Below, piece after piece: positions 34,027 to 41,852 of a stretch of 64,000 bases of DNA (the stretch's first letter is position 1; each line of letters begins with the position of its first letter). The stretch spans positions 458,473 through 522,472 of the forward strand of contig NZ_FORV01000004.1 of the NCBI RefSeq assembly GCF_900114095.1, given 5' to 3'. The stretch is from Sphingomonas sp. NFR04. Its GTDB lineage: Bacteria > Pseudomonadota > Alphaproteobacteria > Sphingomonadales > Sphingomonadaceae. A program made the translations under genes and the position numbers. The notes beneath the pieces are model-generated. The model did not search any database. It had not been told where the DNA came from and worked only from the letters and a program-made list of their open reading frames with translations.

Positions 34027-36918
34027 TCAGAACAGCGAAAAGGTGGCGTTCAGCAGGAAGTTGCGACCGAAGCGCTCGTTGCGGAGGATTAGTCCGCTGA
34101 CCGAGTCGGTGTAGGTATCTTGCTGGTTGGTCAGGTTCTGCGCCTGCAGCGACAGGCGCAGGCCGCTCAAGGCGCGGATGCCCGCGTTCTTGAAGTCATA
34201 GCTGATCTGGGCGTCCACCAGCGTCTCGCCTGCGCGCTGGACGGCCACCAGCGTGTTGCTGCCGCCCCGATCCTCGGACAGCCATTTCGAGCGACGATTG
34301 CCCGAGACGCGAACCGCGAAGCCGTCCTTTTCATAGAAGAGCGTCGCCTGGTAGACGTTCTCCGACAGGCCCGGGACGCGCGAACCATCGTCCAAGGACC
34401 CGTCGGTATAAGCGGCACCCGCCACGACACCAAAGCCGTCGAGGAAGTGGACGAGGTGCCCCAGCGGGATCGTCGCCTGGGCTTCGACGCCCTTCACCTC
34501 GCCCTTCAGTCCGCCGACATAGCCCGTGTTGACGCCCAGGAAGGTTGCCGGGGTATAGACGGTCGAGCCGTTGTTGCTCACGGCCTGGTGATAGCCCGGG
34601 ATGTAGAACTGGCTATAGTTGCGGATCGTGGTGGAAAGCTTGTTCCAGTTCACCAGGTGCTTGTAGAACGCCGAGACCGAAATGAACCCGTCGCGTGCGA
34701 AGTAATATTCGTACGAAAGGTCCGCCTGATTGGCCTCATAGGGGCGAAGCTGCGCGTTGCCACCCGAGGAGACCCACGGGCCCTGCACCGGATCGGTACT
34801 GGTTACCGTCGCAACACTGTTCTTGAACGCGACCGAGGATCCGGGGTTGAGCGAGTCGATGCGAGGGCGGCTGATAGTCTTCGCAAGCGCCAGACGGATC
34901 ATGTGCCCGTGCGTCAGGTCGAGGTTGAAGTTCAGGCTGGGCAGAACGCGCGCATAGCTCGCACCGTCCGAAACCGGAATGGCGATATCGTACAGGTTGG
35001 CACCGGTGTACGAGTTGTTCCCGGATCCGCGCTGCTTGGTGAACACGCCCTGCACGCCGGCATTGCCGAAGATCCGGGCGCCGCTGGCGAAGTTGTGCTC
35101 GAAATCGCTCTGCACGTAAGGCTGCCAGATGGTTTCGCGGATGGTGTAGGTATCACCGGCGCGATCCGGCTCGAGTTGGGTATCGTCGAAGCGCTTGTAA
35201 AAGCCGTTATCGATCAGACCGCGCGCATCATAGGCGACGATCTTGCCCAGGCCCGTCCATTCGAGGCTGGCGAGCCCCGCCTGCGAGCCGGCGGGGACGG
35301 TGCCGTCGTTCGGGTAGGTCGAGGCGACGAGGAAATAGCCCTGGTTGACCTTAGACTTCTTGTGCGACGAGTAGCGCAAGCCTGCCTGGATGTTCTTGAC
35401 CAGGCCATCGGCAAAGTCCTTGCGCACGTCCAGCCGCGCGGCATTGAGGAATTCGTCGAACAGCGCGTCGTTAATGAAGCCGTCCTGCGCCTGGGCGTAG
35501 CCGATCGGCGTGCCGGAGGCATTACGCACCGCCGTCTGGTACAGCGGACCGCCGGGCGCTCCCAGCGGGGCCATCGTGCCGCCCCAGGATTGCGGGCCGG
35601 CAAGCTTGACGGCCGAGAAATTGTCGAACGATTGCGAGTTGTTTGAGAACTGGATGCCGTTCCCAGCCACCTGATAGGTGCGCAGCGTGTTGGGTCCTTG
35701 GCTGGTCAGGCCCGCGCGGCCCAGACCGGCATAGGTCTCGTCGCGCGCGTCGCTCTTGTTGCTGTCCGAATGCGATGCATCGAAGCTGACATGGAAGTCG
35801 CTCGAAGGATCGAACTTGAAGTTGCCCCCGAACACGTTCAGCTTCCCGGTCTTTCGACGGGGGTCTTGGAACATCACCGAGTTGAAGCCGGTGCTGCGCC
35901 CCGAGGTGATCGTGGTATCCGTCGCGCTGATCACGCCGCTGCCGTCGGACTGGAGCGAGAGCGAGTCGAAGAAGCCGCGCGAAATGCCGGTTTCCGAGTA
36001 ATTGATGTGCAGGCCATCCAAGGTCACGTTGAACACGTCGGAAGGCTTCCATTGCACCACGCCGGCAAAGGTCGTCCGCTTCAGCACGTTGGAGTTTGAG
36101 CTGATCGTCACGCCCGTCGGCGCGTACTTGCCGGCGTTGGGGCCGGACGTGACCTGGCCCTTACTATAGCCCCAGACGCTGGTATATTCGTCCTGCGTCG
36201 GCGACGAGGTCACCGCTGCAGTAAATGCGACCCCCAGCGTGTCGTCGGCGAACTTGTCGCTGAACGAACCGGCGAAGCGATAGCCACGATTGCTGAAGTC
36301 GGGATTGTCCGACTTCTGACCATTCTGCTCATAGCTGGCGTTGAGCGTCAGCACCTTGGCGTGTTCGAGCGGGCGGATGGTCTGCAGGTCCACCGTGCCG
36401 CCGATGCCGGTAGCGGCGAGGGCCGCATTCGGCGTCTTGTAGACGGTGGCGCCCGCCATGATCTCGGTGGGATACAGGTCATATTCCACCCCACGATTGT
36501 CGCCGATGCCGATCAGCTCGCGACCGTTGAGCATGGAGCCGACATAATCCTCGCGGAAGCCGCGCACCGAGATGCCGCTGACGCGACCGGCGCGCCGTTC
36601 ACCGGCCAGGCCCGACAGGCGGCCGAGCGAGTCCGCGACGCTTGCTTGCGGCAGCTTGCCAATGTCTTCCGAAGAAAGCGCCTCGACCACCGAAAAGTTG
36701 TTCTGCTTCACGGCCTGCGCGCGCTGAAGGCCAGCGCGGTAGCCGGTCACGACGATCGCGGGATCCTCTTCGCTGCCAGCAGCATCCTGAGTGCCCGCCG
36801 TCTGGGGCATAGCTGCCTCTACCTGCCCTACCTGGGTTTGTGCGAATGCATGATTGGCCGTCAGCAACAGCACCAGTGCTGTCGAAGATATGAGCGACTT
36901 GCGATAAGTGGTGGACAC
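34027..36918 (-). CDS. TonB-dependent receptor, sugar type, catabolic island copy 2
   Basis: The 963-residue receptor has a signal peptide (STALVLLLTANHAFAQ). The plug begins IVVTGYRAGLQRAQAVKQ and contains EALSSEDIGKLPQASVADSL and VSGISVRGF, the pattern of carbohydrate-transporting TBDTs in Caulobacter and sphingomonads. The C-terminus NATFSLF ends in Phe as usual for barrel proteins. The start is the GTG at 36918, with GGGGAG ten bases upstream and the signal peptide immediately after. An ATG at 36966 would overlap the operator. It leads the operon with two halogenase-like genes and a cupin-like gene. It probably imports an alpha-glucoside related to the GH13 enzyme encoded upstream. Confidence 0.88.
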   Translation of the reverse strand: MSTTYRKSLISSTALVLLLTANHAFAQTQVGQVEAAMPQTAGTQDAAGSEEDPAIVVTGYRAGLQRAQAVKQNNFSVVEALSSEDIGKLPQASVADSLGRLSGLAGERRAGRVSGISVRGFREDYVGSMLNGRELIGIGDNRGVEYDLYPTEIMAGATVYKTPNAALAATGIGGTVDLQTIRPLEHAKVLTLNASYEQNGQKSDNPDFSNRGYRFAGSFSDKFADDTLGVAFTAAVTSSPTQDEYTSVWGYSKGQVTSGPNAGKYAPTGVTISSNSNVLKRTTFAGVVQWKPSDVFNVTLDGLHINYSETGISRGFFDSLSLQSDGSGVISATDTTITSGRSTGFNSVMFQDPRRKTGKLNVFGGNFKFDPSSDFHVSFDASHSDSNKSDARDETYAGLGRAGLTSQGPNTLRTYQVAGNGIQFSNNSQSFDNFSAVKLAGPQSWGGTMAPLGAPGGPLYQTAVRNASGTPIGYAQAQDGFINDALFDEFLNAARLDVRKDFADGLVKNIQAGLRYSSHKKSKVNQGYFLVASTYPNDGTVPAGSQAGLASLEWTGLGKIVAYDARGLIDNGFYKRFDDTQLEPDRAGDTYTIRETIWQPYVQSDFEHNFASGARIFGNAGVQGVFTKQRGSGNNSYTGANLYDIAIPVSDGASYARVLPSLNFNLDLTHGHMIRLALAKTISRPRIDSLNPGSSVAFKNSVATVTSTDPVQGPWVSSGGNAQLRPYEANQADLSYEYYFARDGFISVSAFYKHLVNWNKLSTTIRNYSQFYIPGYHQAVSNNGSTVYTPATFLGVNTGYVGGLKGEVKGVEAQATIPLGHLVHFLDGFGVVAGAAYTDGSLDDGSRVPGLSENVYQATLFYEKDGFAVRVSGNRRSKWLSEDRGGSNTLVAVQRAGETLVDAQISYDFKNAGIRALSGLRLSLQAQNLTNQQDTYTDSVSGLILRNERFGRNFLLNATFSLF

Positions 36919-36961
36919 GTGTTTTGATCTCCCCAAACAACAACCAATAAGTGGTCTATGA

Positions 36962-36993
36962 TGCATTCGAATGCGGTTGTTGGCATTCGAAGC
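36962..36993. promoter_or_regulatory. LacI-type operator 6 (TBDT-halogenase operon), with a second partial half-site
   Basis: TGCATTCGAATGCG at 36962-36975 matches 13 of 14 positions of the palindrome. About one and a half turns away, GGCATTCGAAGC (36982-36993) repeats the central GCATTCGAA. A doubled site would allow cooperative binding. It lies 44 bp before the TBDT start. Confidence 0.72.
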
Positions 36994-37018
36994 CCCCCGG
37001 CGGTGGTATTCTCTGATT

Positions 37019-38815
37019 TTAGAAGGTGTAGACGCTGGCTTCCCAGGGCGCCAAAACGACCCGGGCGGCGCCCGGCGCTACTGCAGCGCCCGTGCCATTG
37101 TTGATGATGCGTCGCCGCAGGCGAATGCCCTGCGGCAGCGCATAGTCGACGGGTTTCTTCGAGAAATTGATCAGCACTACCGCGCGACCGCCGGTCCCCA
37201 CTCGGGTAAACGCATAGACGTTGGCGTGACCGGGATCGATGTCGCGATAGCTGCCGTCGATGAGGAAGGGCAGGCTCCGTCGCGTGCGGATCAGGCGCTT
37301 GTAATAGGTGAGCACGGACGTCGTGTCGGCCGCCTGCTGCGCGGCGTTGATCGTGCGGTAATTCGGATTGACGGCGATCCAGGGCGTGCCGGTGGTGAAC
37401 CCCGCTGCGGCCGTTCCGTCCCACTGCATCGGTGTGCGGGCGTTGTCGCGGCTGGTCTTTGCCAGTACCGCGAGCACATCGCTCGCTGCTGCCTCGCCCG
37501 TCTCGACTTTGTCGTGCCACAGGTTGAGCGCCGAGATGTCGCGATACTGATCGATTGCGGTGAACGGGAAGTTGGTCATTCCCAATTCGTCGCCCTGGTA
37601 GACGAAAGGCGTGCCACGCTGCAGGAGCGACATGGTCGCGAGCGCCTTTGCGGACAGCGCGCGCCACTCTGGGCTATCGTCGCCGAAATGCGATACGGCA
37701 CGCGGCTTGTCGTGATTGGTCAGGAACGTGGCCGTCCAGCCGCGCGGCCCGAGCGCCGTATACAGGCGATCGTACCGTGCCTTCCACTCGGGGAGCGTCC
37801 AGGCACGGGTCTTCCAGCCGTCGCGATCGACATTCGATGCGTCGAAGTGGAAGATCATGTTCAGTTCCTGCCGCGCAGGGCTGGTGAACAGCGGGTCTTC
37901 GTCGTCCTTGATGCCGATGGCCTCGCCGACGGTCATTGCGTCGTAGCGGCGCAGCACTTCGCGGTTCATCTCGCGGAGATACTGATGGGTGCGCGGGCCG
38001 TGCGCATAGGGCACGGCAATGTCCGCCAGCTGGGCGGGCGTCAGATCCGGGAACGCCGGATCCTTGGAGATCAGCGGGATCACGTCCATGCGGAAGCCGG
38101 CGACACCCTTGTTCAACCAGAACTTCATGATGTCGTAGATGTCGGTGCGAACCTTAGGATTGTCCCAGTTCAGATCTGGCTGCTGCTTGGCGAAATAGTG
38201 GAGATAATAATCTCCATTTTTCCCTGCGCGCGACCAGGCGCTGCCGCCAAAAAAGCTCGCGGCATTGTTCGGCGGCGTGCCGTTGGCTTTGGGGGCGCGC
38301 CAGATATAATAGTCGCGGTACCTTGCGTTCGGTCCCTGTTTCGCGTCTTCGAACCAGCGGTGCTCGTCGCTGGTGTGATTGACGACGAGATCTATCACCA
38401 GCTTGATGCCGCGCGCGCGCATTCCAGTGACCATCCGGTCGAAATCGCGCATCGTGCCGAATTCGGCCATGACCTTGCGGTAATCGCGGATGTCATAGCC
38501 ATTGTCGACGTTCGGACTGTCGAAATGCGGGCTGAGCCACACCACATTGACACCGAGCGACTGGAGATAGTCGAGCCGGCCGATGATGCCGTTCAGGTCG
38601 CCCACGCCATCGCCATTCGAATCGGCAAACGAGCGCGGGTAGATCTGGTAGATTACCGCCTTCTTCCACCAGGGCGTGCTGGCATTCCGATGCGCTTGGT
38701 GGCGATGTGCCGCCTCTTCGCCGCGGGCAAACGCTGGTGCGGGTGCAGTCAGGCCCGCAGTAAAGAGGGCAATGCTCAGCGGCACGGCATGCCGGGCCGA
38801 GCTCCTAAAATTCAT
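37019..38815 (-). CDS. secreted GH13 alpha-glucosidase
   Basis: This enzyme of about 598 residues has a signal peptide (AVPLSIALFTAGLTAPAPAFA) followed by the GH13 barrel: WWKKAVIYQIYPRSF, region I DLVVNHT, region II GFRMDV with the nucleophile Asp, region III VGEA with the acid/base Glu, and region IV FLTNHDKPR. The style is that of alpha-glucosidase/oligo-1,6-glucosidase. The ATG at 38815 is preferred because it starts the signal peptide. Earlier in-frame ATGs at 38824 and 38887 are possible. The gene has its own LacI-type operator. It probably removes alpha-linked glucose from the substrate in the periplasm. Confidence 0.88.
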   Translation of the reverse strand: MNFRSSARHAVPLSIALFTAGLTAPAPAFARGEEAAHRHQAHRNASTPWWKKAVIYQIYPRSFADSNGDGVGDLNGIIGRLDYLQSLGVNVVWLSPHFDSPNVDNGYDIRDYRKVMAEFGTMRDFDRMVTGMRARGIKLVIDLVVNHTSDEHRWFEDAKQGPNARYRDYYIWRAPKANGTPPNNAASFFGGSAWSRAGKNGDYYLHYFAKQQPDLNWDNPKVRTDIYDIMKFWLNKGVAGFRMDVIPLISKDPAFPDLTPAQLADIAVPYAHGPRTHQYLREMNREVLRRYDAMTVGEAIGIKDDEDPLFTSPARQELNMIFHFDASNVDRDGWKTRAWTLPEWKARYDRLYTALGPRGWTATFLTNHDKPRAVSHFGDDSPEWRALSAKALATMSLLQRGTPFVYQGDELGMTNFPFTAIDQYRDISALNLWHDKVETGEAAASDVLAVLAKTSRDNARTPMQWDGTAAAGFTTGTPWIAVNPNYRTINAAQQAADTTSVLTYYKRLIRTRRSLPFLIDGSYRDIDPGHANVYAFTRVGTGGRAVVLINFSKKPVDYALPQGIRLRRRIINNGTGAAVAPGAARVVLAPWEASVYTF

Positions 38816-39016
38816 TCTGCGCATGCGCGACTGACAGCCTTCCTGAAGCCAACGCCGCATCGGCGTAGCTTGACAACATCCCATCACGCGCTCGTGTAGC
38901 CGGCACTAAGGTGCCGGATTCTGAGGCGCGAGCACCTCCTGCGTCCGTGCCACCATCTTCGTGCGGCTCCAGATGACTAACGCTAGGCACGCGCGCTCAA
39001 TATGTCCACAACAATT

Positions 39017-39030
39017 TGCATTCGAATGCA
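39017..39030. promoter_or_regulatory. LacI-type operator 7 (GH13 gene), perfect palindrome
   Basis: TGCATTCGAATGCA, perfectly symmetrical, lies about 200 bp before the chosen GH13 start (130 bp before the furthest possible start). The leader is therefore long, or the promoter is close to the operator. Confidence 0.78.
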
Positions 39031-39356
39031 CTGATCGTTGTCCCTGATCAAGGAACGCTGGTGCCGCAATGCACGGACCGTGGATCAACATCGTTAAACG
39101 AAAGCGCGCGTGGGCGTCCGCGGCGCTGCCGGGGGGTAGTTGCCGCAGCAGGTCGGGATGGCAAGTTGTGAGTGCCGCTTCTTTCTTGAACCGTCCCTGC
39201 ACCGGCGAAGTGGCGCCCTGATGCCCGATGTGCTGAGTGGTGCTTTTGTCCGCCTGATCGCATCTAAAGCGATCAATGAAAGAGCAACGCGGGGCCGGGG
39301 AAGGAGGGGTGTCTTGATAAGAAGGGGGCGGCGTTCACCCGGTTCGATGCGGGGAC

Positions 39357-39469
39357 GGAATCGAACTGACTGAAATTAAAAAATTATTTCAAAGACTTGA
39401 GCAAGATATCGTCGGCCCAGATACCGTTCGAGATACCGTCACTTGCAAATGTGGGGTGGGTTCGATTCC
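39357..39469. repeat. direct repeat copy B bounding the catabolic island
   Basis: This 113-bp unit has perfect 10-bp terminal inverted repeats, GGAATCGAAC and GTTCGATTCC, and is homologous to copy A at 13132-13243 in the same orientation. Both ends resemble tRNA T-arm sequence. It lies about 330 bp beyond operator 7, so copies A and B bracket all operators and all genes of the LacI-type regulon. Confidence 0.65.
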
Positions 39470-39785
39470 AAAATAGCAGGCGATTCTAGCTTTGTGTCAG
39501 CCTAACGCGTGACGGGCTATTGCCATCTGGCGCCCGGAAACGCAAATCGGAGCAAGGAACGACGGGTATTTGACTTTTGCGGTACAGGCGGTTGTGAAAT
39601 CAATGATCCCACCCGTGCGTGGCCTCGGCGAGGCGCCTGCACCAAACTCGCGCACGTGTCGGAGTTCACCCGCTAGTGATGGCGAAAAGTGGGACAAAGC
39701 CGTCATCGGAGGCAGGCGCTTCGAACGACGGCTTTCGGCGGAAGCAGAAGTTCGCGAAGGCCCGCGTCCCTTCGATCCCGCCGAG
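39470..39785. other. intergenic region with a degenerate copy of the dispersed repeat; no gene supported
   Basis: No open frame here has a convincing start or family resemblance. Around 39690-39705 the sequence GGGACAAAGCCGTC resembles the right part of the repeat found near 41258 (GGGACGAAGCCGTC) and, more weakly, near 44421 and 50900. Confidence 0.45.
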
Positions 39786-40190
39786 CTATTGCCCGCGGCG
39801 GCTACCCAGGGCGGCTCCTTGTAGGCTGCGAAAGGTGGGACATTCGGCATGGCTGGGCGCTGGGCAACGCGCTGCACTTCGAAGACCGTCGCGAAGCGTC
39901 TCCCACTTCCTGATAGTGCGACCGATCTCATCCGCCTTCGCGGCGAGTAGCCCACGATCAATCCGAATCTCGCCATCGGGGCTCAGCATCCCGCCAATCT
40001 CGCTAAGCGACAAGCCGGCGGACCGGCCCAGCGCGATCAGCGACAGTTGGTCGATCACGTCGGCGGCAAACGTACGCCGCAGGCCCCGGCGGCCGAGTGA
40101 CTCAATCAATCCCTGTTGTTCGTAGTAGCGCAAGGTCGAGGCCGGGAGGCCGGAACGACGCGCGACCTCGGCAATATCGATCAAACCCAT
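39786..40190 (-). CDS. MerR-family regulator with CueR-like Cys pair
   Basis: The protein has about 134 residues. It shows the MerR HTH and wing (IDIAEVARRSGLPASTLRYYEQQGLI, residues 4-29), a central helix, and a C-terminal loop CPAPSHAECP placing Cys109 and Cys117 in a C-x7-C spacing. That is the spacing of the metal-binding loop in CueR and relatives, so metal or thiol sensing is possible. The ATG at 40190 has GAGG six bases upstream. It is divergent from a methyltransferase gene, and an inverted repeat in between is a likely operator. Confidence 0.82.
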   Translation of the reverse strand: MGLIDIAEVARRSGLPASTLRYYEQQGLIESLGRRGLRRTFAADVIDQLSLIALGRSAGLSLSEIGGMLSPDGEIRIDRGLLAAKADEIGRTIRKWETLRDGLRSAARCPAPSHAECPTFRSLQGAALGSRRGQ

Positions 40191-40196
40191 CCTTGA

Positions 40197-40214
40197 CCTC
40201 AAGCTGACTTGAAG
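40197..40214. promoter_or_regulatory. MerR/SoxR-box-like dyad between MerR gene and methyltransferase
   Basis: CCTCAAG (40197-40203) and CTTGAAG (40208-40214) form a 7-bp dyad with one mismatch around CTGA, and TTGACC overlaps its left side. This resembles the boxes bound by MerR-family proteins such as SoxR. It overlaps the ribosome-binding site of the MerR gene. Confidence 0.5.
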
Positions 40215-40257
40215 TGGCACCGTTCAGCGAATCATCAACCGTATCAAGGATGAGCCA

Positions 40258-41118
40258 GTGAATCACGATCACGATCAGGACAGCGGCGGGCTTGGCTGGA
40301 ACAAGCAGCGTGGAAACGTCTGGGTGGACCTTCAGCCGACGCTCGATCGGTTGTTCCTGCCGTTTGAGCGGATGCTGGTCGATACCGTGACGACCGAGCC
40401 CGCACAGGCGGTGCTCGATATCGGCTGCGGCACCGGAGCCATTACGCTGGCGCTGGCTGACAGGCTGGGGCCGTCGGCGCATTGCACTGGCATCGATGTC
40501 TCGGAGGCGATGCTGGACCATGCACGCCAGCGAGCCCTTGCGACAGGTGCGCATAACGTGCGCTTTATCGCTGGAGATGCACAGCGCCACCGGTTCTCAC
40601 CCGGTACATTCGACGCCGTGGTGTCGCGTTTCGGAGTCATGTTCTTCGACGATCCTATCGCAGCCTTCGCGAATATCGGCGCGGCAGTGCGCAACGGCGG
40701 CACGATGACCTGCATGGTATGGCGGGGCCGCGAGGAAAACCCCTTCATGACGGCGGCGGAACGCGCGGCGGGGCCGCTGCTCGGGTGGAAGGATGAGCCC
40801 GAGGCCAACCCCGAAGCACCTGGCCAGTTTGCCTTCGCGAATGCCACCCACATTTTTCGCATCCTGGCCGCTGCAGGGTGGCGCAATGTCGATATCACGC
40901 CCACAGATGTGGCATGTAGCCTCACTGCAGGCGATCTCATTACCTACAGTCGGCGAATGGGGCGCGTTGGCGCGATCCTGCCAGACCTCGACGATGCGCT
41001 TCGTGACGACGTCATAGCGACGCTCGATGCGGCGTTTGCCGCCTTTCTTGTCGAAGGACATGCGGCTTTCAACGCTGCGTGCTGGATAATCTGGGCAAAG
41101 GCCGGCTCGTCAGAGTAG
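40258..41118 (+). CDS. class I SAM-dependent methyltransferase
   Basis: The 286-residue protein has SAM motif I VLDIGCGTGAITLAL (about residue 44), the acidic residue of motif II in CTGIDVSEAMLDHA, GDAQ in motif III and FDAVVSRFGVMFFDDP as motif IV. The initiator is GTG with AAGGA seven bases upstream. An opposing MerR-type gene 67 bp away probably controls it. The methylated substrate is not evident. Detoxification of a metalloid or small electrophile would fit a MerR-controlled methyltransferase, but this is speculative. Confidence 0.85.
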   Translation: MNHDHDQDSGGLGWNKQRGNVWVDLQPTLDRLFLPFERMLVDTVTTEPAQAVLDIGCGTGAITLALADRLGPSAHCTGIDVSEAMLDHARQRALATGAHNVRFIAGDAQRHRFSPGTFDAVVSRFGVMFFDDPIAAFANIGAAVRNGGTMTCMVWRGREENPFMTAAERAAGPLLGWKDEPEANPEAPGQFAFANATHIFRILAAAGWRNVDITPTDVACSLTAGDLITYSRRMGRVGAILPDLDDALRDDVIATLDAAFAAFLVEGHAAFNAACWIIWAKAGSSE

Positions 41119-41478
41119 CACTCGAAAGAAACCTTGCCGTTGGGAGGGGAGGCAATCTCTGGCGAACGGCGTGTTTAGGAACATGCCGCCGCTCCATGCC
41201 CTCTCGCCCAGCGACGCATTATGGTCGACTGCTGTCGGAAGGCTGGTCGACGTTTCTTGGGACGAAGCCGTCGTTCAAGCGCCAGGCGATGAAGGGCGGC
41301 TTTTGCCGCAAAGCTGTCAAACCCATGCCCCCTCCCCGCGATCATACTTTGCACCGCGCCGCCCAAACTCAAAGCCGCGAAGTTTTCGCGGACGCCACGA
41401 AAAGGCTGTTGATCTTCTTTGGCGTCTCGCTCGAGAGCATCCAGATCACCATCAGCGGACAACCAAACGCAGAACGTC
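41119..41478. other. intergenic region with a dispersed repeat copy; no gene supported
   Basis: The stretch holds one copy of a dispersed repeat, whose best-conserved core is ATGGTCGACTGCTGTCGGAA at 41221-41240, followed about 17 bases later by GGGACGAAGCCGTC. Open frames across it encode products seen only because of the repeat. I see no real gene. Confidence 0.5.
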
Positions 41479-41504
41479 AAAGGCCCGCCAATCGGCGGGC
41501 CTTT
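41479..41504. terminator. rho-independent terminator
   Basis: An 11-bp perfect stem, AAAGGCCCGCC with GGCGGGCCTTT, closes on AATC. It has T-rich sequence on the plus side and A-rich sequence before it, so it can work in both directions. It most likely ends transcription from the methyltransferase side. Confidence 0.85.
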
Positions 41505-41658
41505 ATGTTGTTGCAGCCAGAGCAACTAGAGCAGGAACAGCGAATTTCTTAATCCAGCAAGTGGACGAACTATAAGCGGCCTTAGTTGTATCAATGAATG
41601 TAGTCATAGGCTTTCTCCCCTTCTCCAGTAGGCTTTCAATAATGATGTGGAGGAAGCT

Positions 41659-41769
41659 ATGCAGGCAAACTTGATAGAACAGGTGACTCCAGATGATGAC
41701 TGCCCCACCTCCGTGGAGAAGCCCGTTCGCGTAAGTTGGTCATGGCTTAGCCGCTTGTCAATGGACTGA
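41659..41769 (+). CDS. small ORF (36 codons) with a good ribosome-binding site
   Basis: An ATG preceded by GTGGAGGAAGCT opens a 36-residue frame beginning MQANLIEQVTPDDDC and ending SWSWLSRLSMD. No family is recognised, and no signal peptide or membrane segment is visible. The strong Shine-Dalgarno sequence is the only positive evidence. It may be a genuine small protein, or the start of a longer gene interrupted by a frameshift or rearrangement in this repeat-rich accessory region. Confidence 0.3.
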   Translation: MQANLIEQVTPDDDCPTSVEKPVRVSWSWLSRLSMD

Positions 41770-41852
41770 GAGGAGCCGGGCTGTCGCGATCGTCTCGTCT
41801 CGACTCTCAGCCAAGCGAGCGAGCAACCGATTAAGTTCAACAACTAAGATGG

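Noticed and set aside
39470..39785. A possible gene between repeat copy B and the MerR gene
   Set aside because: Frames here are short, overlap antisense to the MerR gene, and show only repeat-derived similarity.
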